Assembly: GCA_964409225.1 (NCBI GenBank)
Contig: CAYPCM010000031.1
Coordinates: 1 to 6,398, forward strand
Direction of reading: 5' to 3'
Length of the DNA stretch: 6,398 nucleotides
DNA from: JACPXH01 sp964409225
GTDB lineage: Bacteria; Patescibacteriota; Minisyncoccia; JACPXH01
Both the position numbers and the translations under genes were made by a program. Position 1 is the first letter of the stretch; each line of letters begins with the position of its first letter. Positions 1 to 3,473 of this stretch are shown piece by piece. Under the pieces are notes generated by a model. That model ran no database searches. It had not been told where the DNA came from and worked only from the letters and a program-made list of their open reading frames with translations.

Positions 1-202
1 TTTCAAAATCGTAGACGATTCTCCAATCGCCGACGGCAAACTTAAAAAGGCCCCTGAATGGGCCGTGGAGTGGTAGCGGGACGACGTCGTCAAAATGCTC
101 TGCCAGCCACTCGACTTTTGCGATTACCCTCTTTCGTACCGCCCTGTCTATCCGGCCAAGTTCGCCTTCAGCCGATCGAGTGTAGAAAATACTCCACGGC
201 AT
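1..202 (-). CDS. RelE/ParE-family toxin, C-terminus cut by window edge
   Basis: This small protein reads leftwards off the window, with 67 residues visible of the roughly 85-95 usual in the family. It begins MPWSIFYTRSAEGEL and contains a helical pair (residues 11-38) followed by the RelE/ParE core, with LHGPFRGLFKF (about 45-55) and VGDWRIVYDFE (about 57-67). The G-D-x-R-x-x-Y strand is characteristic of the superfamily. In known type II systems such toxins either cleave ribosome-bound mRNA (RelE) or inhibit gyrase (ParE); the visible part cannot decide between them, and the C-terminal catalytic residues of RelE lie outside the window. The start is fixed by the preceding antitoxin-like gene, whose stop lies 2 bases upstream; the junction reads TAG-GT-ATG, suggesting translational coupling. 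There is no separate Shine-Dalgarno sequence. Family call is fairly sure, target is unknown. Confidence 0.82.
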   Translation of the reverse strand, partial: MPWSIFYTRSAEGELGRIDRAVRKRVIAKVEWLAEHFDDVVPLPLHGPFRGLFKFAVGDWRIVYDFE

Positions 203-204
203 AC

Positions 205-411
205 CTAGCGCGTCCGGTATTTCTTGTGGACTTCCTTGAATTCTCGCAGTTGGCCTTGTTTTTTCTCTTGCAGGGACTTCTTGAGTTTTTGGACGGCGCT
301 TGTGCGTAAAATCAACCCAGCGTCTGGGTCGCTCAGCATTTCACGAAAGGTGCTGCGCACCTCGCGGCGGATAATCCCCGGCAAGTTTTTTACCGAAAGG
401 CGAGTTTGCAT
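205..411 (-). CDS. Putative antitoxin of the RelE/ParE-type pair
   Basis: This is a 68-residue, charged, mostly helical protein starting MQTRLSVKNLPG. It has an acidic-helical middle (FREMLSDPDAGLILRTSAV, about 22-40) and a very basic, lysine-rich tail (about 42-68). It ends 2 bases before the toxin start, the usual antitoxin-first order of type II modules. Antitoxins neutralise the toxin by direct binding and usually repress their own promoter. I do not recognise the exact antitoxin family, and no clear DNA-binding fold can be named, so the role rests mainly on position, size and charge. The open frame extends upstream to 582, but the start at 411 is preferred because a good promoter (-10 TACAAT, 418-423) lies 6 bases before this ATG and would give a leaderless mRNA. 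The extension also contains a non-conserved-looking leader that overlaps the upstream gene's end. Confidence 0.68.
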   Translation of the reverse strand: MQTRLSVKNLPGIIRREVRSTFREMLSDPDAGLILRTSAVQKLKKSLQEKKQGQLREFKEVHKKYRTR

Positions 412-417
412 GGTTTC

Positions 418-446
418 ATTGTAGGGAGGAAGCGTCGCTGATGCAA
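418..446 (-). promoter_or_regulatory. Promoter of the toxin-antitoxin operon (leaderless)
   Basis: On the minus strand, TTGCAT (441-446) and TACAAT (418-423) are separated by exactly 17 bases. TACAAT matches the sigma-70 -10 consensus at five of six positions; the -35 matches only its first three. Six bases (GAAACC) separate the -10 from the antitoxin ATG at 409-411, so transcription would start at or next to the A of the start codon. No Shine-Dalgarno sequence lies upstream, as expected for a leaderless message. Confidence 0.55.
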
Positions 447-526
447 GCGGCGTACGAAAAGCCCGATGCGCCTGGGAGTTTCTGTCGCTATAGGTGATTT
501 TGGAAATTTGGCAAACAATTTGAGGA

Positions 527-1135
527 TTATAACTCATTCGTGCATTCAAAAAAGAAAACAAGGTTGGGGTCGCGACATTCAATTAAGGCGTATAGCAGGA
601 TAATTCCAAGGAGCATAAAGCTGGACCAAGATATTATGCGCATGAGCCACATGAACCATTTCGAGACTTCCTTTTGCAGAAGTTTTTCATGGCCAGGTAT
701 TCTGTCAAAGTAGGGTGTTCTAGATTGTTTCAGTTCTTTCAGTTCGGCAATCATATCCTCTGTCGAGAACATTCCATCCAGCGTTCGTCTCGATGGCAAC
801 GAAAAGAAGGGTCTTCTCATCCTGAGCTTTTCCTGGACACTCTGTGCCTTCTGGGGTTTTTTGTTCTCTTGGTCATCGAATGCGTTTATCTTTTTTTGGA
901 TCCAAAGAGTGTGAGCGTGTTCTTTTATAAATTTTGGCAGCAACAAATGCGACACCACGCCAGCAGTAAATAGGATCAGGATATTTTTGATCGATACGAA
1001 ATCGGCAAAATCAAACCCCGTTGCCAGCCAGCCAATTACAACTAGGGAAACCCCTAGGACAGTCCAGAGCTTTGTATCATAATGCCTCGCCGTTTGGTGG
1101 AGCTCTTTGTAGTAGATTTCTTCGTCGTGATCCAT
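527..1135 (-). CDS. Hypothetical membrane protein with three predicted helices
   Basis: This 202-residue protein is not recognised. It starts with an acidic amphipathic stretch (MDHDEEIYYKELHQTARHYD, 1-20). Two closely spaced hydrophobic segments follow, at about 23-41 (LWTVLGVSLVVIGWL) and 50-67 (IKNILILFTAGVVSHLLL). Next comes a long hydrophilic, charged region (about 70-158) rich in Lys, Gln and Arg. A third hydrophobic segment lies at about 160-186 (WFMWLMRIISWSSFMLLGIIL), before a short tail that ends in CTNEL. No signal peptide or enzymatic motif is visible. The start lies 12 bases past the tRNA-Leu CCA end with no Shine-Dalgarno sequence, so the message may be released by tRNA 3' processing. 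A toxin-antitoxin pair follows. Its AT-rich composition differs from parAB and topA and hints at an accessory gene. Function unknown; a membrane anchor with a cytoplasmic middle domain is the most that can be said. Confidence 0.7.
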   Translation of the reverse strand: MDHDEEIYYKELHQTARHYDTKLWTVLGVSLVVIGWLATGFDFADFVSIKNILILFTAGVVSHLLLPKFIKEHAHTLWIQKKINAFDDQENKKPQKAQSVQEKLRMRRPFFSLPSRRTLDGMFSTEDMIAELKELKQSRTPYFDRIPGHEKLLQKEVSKWFMWLMRIISWSSFMLLGIILLYALIECRDPNLVFFFECTNEL

Positions 1136-1147
1136 TGCTTTTTGTTA

Positions 1148-1234
1148 TGGTGCCCGGGGAGAGAGTCGAACTCTCATGGGATTACTCCCGCACGCTCTTG
1201 AGGCGTGTGCGTCTGCCAGTTCCGCCACCCGGGC
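1148..1234 (-). tRNA. tRNA-Leu, anticodon CAA
   Basis: The minus strand folds into a complete class II tRNA of 87 bases. The 7-bp acceptor is GCCCGGG with CCCGGGC, then discriminator A and an encoded CCA (1148-1150). The D arm contains GGCGGAACTGGCAGAC. The anticodon stem CACGC/GCGTG encloses the loop CTCAAGA, giving anticodon CAA, which reads UUG. A long variable arm (GGGA, loop GTAA, TCCC) is typical of leucine tRNAs. The T arm is GAGAG-TTCGACT-CTCTC. The identity follows from both the anticodon and the long variable arm. It diverges from parA, and a membrane protein gene starts 12 bases after its 3' end. Confidence 0.97.
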
Positions 1235-1245
1235 TCTTAAAAGAG

Positions 1246-1274
1246 AGAGTATCATCTTTTTTGTTCCTTTTCAA
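1246..1274 (-). promoter_or_regulatory. Likely promoter of tRNA-Leu
   Basis: On the minus strand TTGAAA (1269-1274) is followed after 17 bases by TACTCT (1246-1251), which is preceded by a TGn extended -10 signature. A shifted reading gives GATACT with a 15-base spacer. Transcription would start about 5 bases before the tRNA. The -10 is a weak match, so the assignment rests on position. Confidence 0.35.
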
Positions 1275-1288
1275 GCCAAATTTTGGCT
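1274..1288. promoter_or_regulatory. Perfect inverted repeat between divergent promoters (candidate operator)
   Basis: AGCCAAA-T-TTTGGCT is a 7-bp perfect inverted repeat around one central base. It fills the 16-base gap between the tRNA-Leu -35 box (1269-1274) and the parA -35 box (1291-1296), the place expected for an operator controlling one or both promoters. No protein can be assigned to it from sequence, though ParA or ParB autoregulation would be a natural candidate. Confidence 0.4.
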
Positions 1289-1290
1289 AT

Positions 1291-1318
1291 TTGCAATGAC
1301 TCGTGCGCCTGCTATGAT
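1291..1318 (+). promoter_or_regulatory. parAB promoter with extended -10
   Basis: TTGCAA (1291-1296) and TATGAT (1313-1318) are spaced 16 bases apart. The -10 matches consensus at five of six positions and is preceded by TGC (1310-1312), the extended -10 motif. Transcription would start near 1325, about 7 bases before the parA ATG at 1332. That leaves no room for a Shine-Dalgarno site and argues against the in-frame ATGs at 1296 and 1314, which lie upstream of the transcript start. Confidence 0.6.
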
Positions 1319-1331
1319 TACGAGTAGTCAA

Positions 1332-2180
1332 ATGGCCAAAATTATCTGTCTGGCGAACAACAAGGGTGGAGTTGGCAAGACCACGACGGCGATGAATCTC
1401 GCCGCGTACCTTGCGGCGCAGGGAAAGCGGGTGCTCTTGGTGGATTTGGACCCGCAGGCGAACGCAACGTCTGGTCTCGGGTTGCGGCCGGCTGAAATTA
1501 CGCCGCACCTGTATCACGTCATCACGGGTGAAGTGGAGCCGCAGGCGGCAGTGCGGCCCACCTCGATCTTTGGCGCGGAGATTTTACCCGGCGCGCCGGA
1601 CCTCGCTGGCGCCACGGTTGAGTTGGTGAACGCCGACAATCGCGAGTTTCGGCTGGCGAATGCCCTCAACAAGCTGCGGGATCGGTATGATTACATTCTT
1701 GTTGACCCGCCGCCGTCCGTAGGGCTCTTGGCGGTCAACGGCATTGTGGCGGCAGACGCCGTGCTCATTCCGGTGCAGGCCGAGTACTACGCGCTGGAGG
1801 GATTGGGGAATTTGATGAAGACGATCGAGCTCATCAACGAAAATCTCGAACGCAAGGTGGAGGTGATGGGCGTGGTGCTTACGATGTATGATAAGCGTAA
1901 CAAGCTCCATCAAGAGGTCGCTAAAGAAGTGCGCCGGAATTTTCCGGGCCGCGTGTTTGACACCGTGATTCCACAAAATGTGCGCTTAGCCGAAGCTCCC
2001 AGTTTCGGGGCGACCATTTTGCAGTTTGATCCGGATTCGCATGGCGCCCGCGCGTATCGCCAGCTGGCCGAAGAGGTGCGCACGATCGTCGAGGGCAATG
2101 CGGCTAAGGAGCAGTCGTCTCACTGGAGTTTCAAGCGCGTGGTCTCGACGCCGCTGAATAATTTGTTTAAGTTGTTTTGA
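1332..2180 (+). CDS. parA: Chromosome-partitioning ATPase ParA (Soj family)
   Basis: This 282-residue protein is a ParA/MinD-superfamily ATPase that binds DNA non-specifically in its ATP state and cooperates with ParB to segregate the replication origin. It shows the deviant Walker A motif KGGVGKTT (residues 11-18, signature Lys at 11), the Walker A' strand RVLLVDLDPQAN (33-44) and the Walker B strand YILVDPPPS (121-129, where Soj proteins usually have DCPPS). Other family marks are LPGAPDLAGATVELV (85-99), PVQAEYYALEGL and VIPQNVRLAEAPSFG. The start at 1332 gives MAKIICLANNKGG, the usual Soj N-terminus; longer in-frame starts would overlap the tRNA and its promoter region. The last 30 or so residues (from about GNAAKEQ) extend beyond the typical Soj length of about 250 and end in a basic-hydrophobic tail. 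It forms an operon with parB, 3 bases downstream. Confidence 0.95.
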   Translation: MAKIICLANNKGGVGKTTTAMNLAAYLAAQGKRVLLVDLDPQANATSGLGLRPAEITPHLYHVITGEVEPQAAVRPTSIFGAEILPGAPDLAGATVELVNADNREFRLANALNKLRDRYDYILVDPPPSVGLLAVNGIVAADAVLIPVQAEYYALEGLGNLMKTIELINENLERKVEVMGVVLTMYDKRNKLHQEVAKEVRRNFPGRVFDTVIPQNVRLAEAPSFGATILQFDPDSHGARAYRQLAEEVRTIVEGNAAKEQSSHWSFKRVVSTPLNNLFKLF

Positions 2181-2183
2181 GGT

Positions 2184-3134
2184 ATGCCCAACGGATTTCT
2201 TGGAAAAGGACTATCAGCGTTAATTCCGAAAAAATCAGAAGCGCCGCAACCGATGCCGCCGACAGCGCCGCCCGGGCCGAAAGTGCCCGCGCGCGCGAAG
2301 CGCGCAGCGAGCCGCGCTGAACACGGTGATGCGGTCTTTGCGATTGAAATTGACAAAATCACGCCAAACCCAGACCAGCCGCGCAGGGACTTTAACAAAG
2401 AAGCGCTGGCAGAGCTTGCGGATTCCATCCGCGAACACGGGATCATCCAGCCGCTCGTCGTCTCGAAGCTCGAGCACGAAAAAGAGTCAGGTACTGATGT
2501 TGAATATCGGCTGATTGCGGGCGAGAGACGGCTGCGCGCGGCGAAACTGGCGGGGTTGAAACAGGTGCCGGTGGTAATTCGGGCGGTAACTCCGAAAGAC
2601 AGTTTGGCGGTTTCGCTCGTGGAAAACATCCAGCGCGATGACTTGAATCCTCTTGAGGAAGCGCGCGCCTTCAGGCGACTGCTGGATGAATTTAAGTTGC
2701 TCGAAAAAGAGGTGGCCCAGCGCGTGGGCAAAAGCCGGGTGGCGGTGGCCAACACTATTCGGCTTTTGACTCTCCCGGCCGAAATTCAAAAAAGCGTGGC
2801 CGAAGGTCAGATTTCCGAAGGGCATGCGCGGGCGATTTTGATGGTAAAAAAACCGTTGCAGCAGAAAGTGCTGTTTGGGCGCGTGCTCAACCAAAATCTT
2901 TCGGTGCGCGAAGCAGAAGAGACGGCGCGCGTGATGCTGGGGAGCGAGGTTAAAGAGGTCAAGTCGCGCAAGCTGCGCGATCCCGAGACGGTGAGACTCG
3001 CGGTGAAGCTCGCGCAAGCGCTTGGTGTCCGGGTGAAAGTTGATCACACGCCAGCCGGCCGCGGATTCATCAAGATTTCATACGCGACGGTCGACGAGCG
3101 GATGCGTTTGATCAAGCGATTGCTTGCGGGGTAA
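2184..3134 (+). CDS. parB: Chromosome-partitioning protein ParB (Spo0J family)
   Basis: This 316-residue protein is a CTP-dependent DNA clamp that loads at parS sites and stimulates ParA ATPase. The N-terminus MPNGFLGKGLSALIP carries the short ParA-contacting motif common to ParB (GLGKGLSALI type). A proline- and alanine-rich linker spans about 18-50. The CTP-binding ParB/Srx core contains NPDQPR (62-67), the GERRLRAAKLAG box (113-124) and ENIQRDDLNPLEEARAF (147-163). A helix-turn-helix follows (KEVAQRVGKSRVAVANTIRLL, about 175-195), then ISEGHARAIL (210-219). The C-terminus (about 262-316) is a basic dimerisation domain of usual size. parA ends 3 bases upstream; the junction TGA-GGT-ATG places AGGT directly against the start, so translation is probably coupled to parA. 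No recognisable parS site is in the window. Confidence 0.95.
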   Translation: MPNGFLGKGLSALIPKKSEAPQPMPPTAPPGPKVPARAKRAASRAEHGDAVFAIEIDKITPNPDQPRRDFNKEALAELADSIREHGIIQPLVVSKLEHEKESGTDVEYRLIAGERRLRAAKLAGLKQVPVVIRAVTPKDSLAVSLVENIQRDDLNPLEEARAFRRLLDEFKLLEKEVAQRVGKSRVAVANTIRLLTLPAEIQKSVAEGQISEGHARAILMVKKPLQQKVLFGRVLNQNLSVREAEETARVMLGSEVKEVKSRKLRDPETVRLAVKLAQALGVRVKVDHTPAGRGFIKISYATVDERMRLIKRLLAG

Positions 3135-3154
3135 GGAGCCAATTGATTGGCTCC
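3135..3154 (+). other. Perfect hairpin directly after parB stop
   Basis: GGAGCCAAT-TG-ATTGGCTCC is a 9-bp perfect inverted repeat that starts on the base after the parB TAA. It would fold with an 8-bp stem and TTGA loop. No T-tract follows (GAACGGGC instead), so it is not a standard intrinsic terminator. It could stabilise the parAB mRNA 3' end or mark a processing site ahead of the downstream RNA. Confidence 0.5.
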
Positions 3155-3158
3155 GAAC

Positions 3159-3221
3159 GGGCGGCGCCGGCCGAGCTTGTCCCGAGTCGCATCGAAGGCC
3201 GCGAGGCCGTAAGCGCCGCCC
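3159..3221 (+). ncRNA. Long GC-rich stem-loop between parB and the candidate RNA
   Basis: GGGCGGCGC (3159-3167) pairs perfectly with GCGCCGCCC (3213-3221). Across a three-base bulge, CGGCC (3168-3172) pairs with GGCCG (3205-3209), making a 14-bp interrupted stem around a 32-base apical region. The apical sequence CTTGTCCCGAGTCGCATCGA looks like the REP-type palindromic elements seen in many bacteria, from memory only. It could be a 5' domain of the RNA that follows, part of the parB 3' UTR, or a REP-like element. Strand is assumed from the parAB transcript. Confidence 0.4.
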
Positions 3222-3243
3222 CGGGAGTTCCTTGCAAGTTCTT

Positions 3244-3423
3244 TGTTCCGATGGGAGTGGCGCGCGGTCGCGCTGGAGGGCAGCCAACCCTCCGCGGCCG
3301 ATCGAAACGAAGTGGCTGCGCTCCCTCCTCCGACGGGGAGACGTGGAGCCCTCTCCGACAATCTCTGGGCAGCCCGCCGATGCCGCGGTCGGTCGTCGGG
3401 TTCAACTCCCGCCCATCGGAACA
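3244..3423 (+). ncRNA. Candidate structured RNA with tRNA-like T-arm, family unknown
   Basis: The ends of this 180-base stretch pair perfectly over 12 bp: TGTTCCGATGGG (3244-3255) with CCCATCGGAACA (3412-3423). Directly against the 3' strand is a T-arm-like hairpin, CGGG (3397-3400), loop TTCAACT, CCCG (3408-3411). The loop fits the tRNA TTCRANY consensus and the helix would stack coaxially on the closing stem as in tRNA. Inside lie GCGCG-CGGT-CGCGC (3260-3273), GGAGGG with a seven-base loop and CCCTCC (3275-3293), GCGGCC/GGCTGC (3294-3319), CTCCC/GGGAG (3321-3340) and GGAG/CTCC (3345-3356). No tmRNA tag or RNase P core is visible, no usable anticodon can be assigned, and it is about twice the length of a tRNA. 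Open frames crossing it lack codon-like character. A strong terminator follows four bases later, supporting plus-strand transcription. Confidence 0.5.
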
Positions 3424-3426
3424 TTG

Positions 3427-3470
3427 CCGCCGCGCTTTTGCTTACAAAAGCGCGGCGGTTCTCGTTTTGT
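3427..3470 (+). terminator. Strong hairpin terminator between convergent genes
   Basis: CCGCCGCGCTTTTG (3427-3440) and CAAAAGCGCGGCGG (3445-3458) form a perfect 14-bp stem with a CTTA tetraloop, followed by the T-rich run TTCTCGTTTT. It would end plus-strand transcription from parAB and the candidate RNA. On the opposite strand the hairpin lies 16 bases past the topA stop but is followed by CAATGTT rather than a T-tract, so it may block or stabilise the topA transcript rather than terminate it classically. Confidence 0.8.
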
Positions 3471-3473
3471 GCG

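Noticed and set aside
339..348. TTTCACGAAA as a parS half-site
   Set aside because: It lacks the central TG and the palindromic symmetry of parS and lies within the antitoxin coding sequence.
526..531. TATAAT on the minus strand as the antitoxin promoter
   Set aside because: It overlaps the membrane protein stop codon, has no -35 at 16-18 bases beyond a run of T, and lies 115 bases from the preferred start; the TACAAT promoter at 418-423 is better placed.
412..582. Longer antitoxin starts at 582 or 537
   Set aside because: They would overlap the upstream gene and add 42-57 residues unlike a small antitoxin; the promoter at 418-446 lies inside the extension.
1021..1299. Plus-strand open frame containing GERVELSWDYSR across the tRNA
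   Set aside because: It is an antisense translation of the tRNA-Leu gene and the start of the membrane protein gene; no family signal.
3135..3154. Intrinsic terminator directly after parB
   Set aside because: The stem is perfect but no T-tract follows, and the better terminator is at 3427-3470.
3244..3423. Reading the structured RNA as tmRNA, RNase P RNA, SRP RNA or a group I intron
   Set aside because: No tag reading frame ending in Ala-Ala-stop and no TTCGAC box for tmRNA; no GAGGAAAGTCC core for RNase P; no GGAAGG-AGCA apical motif for SRP; too short and lacking core elements for a group I intron. The T-loop matches that of tmRNA, but it is common to tRNAs.
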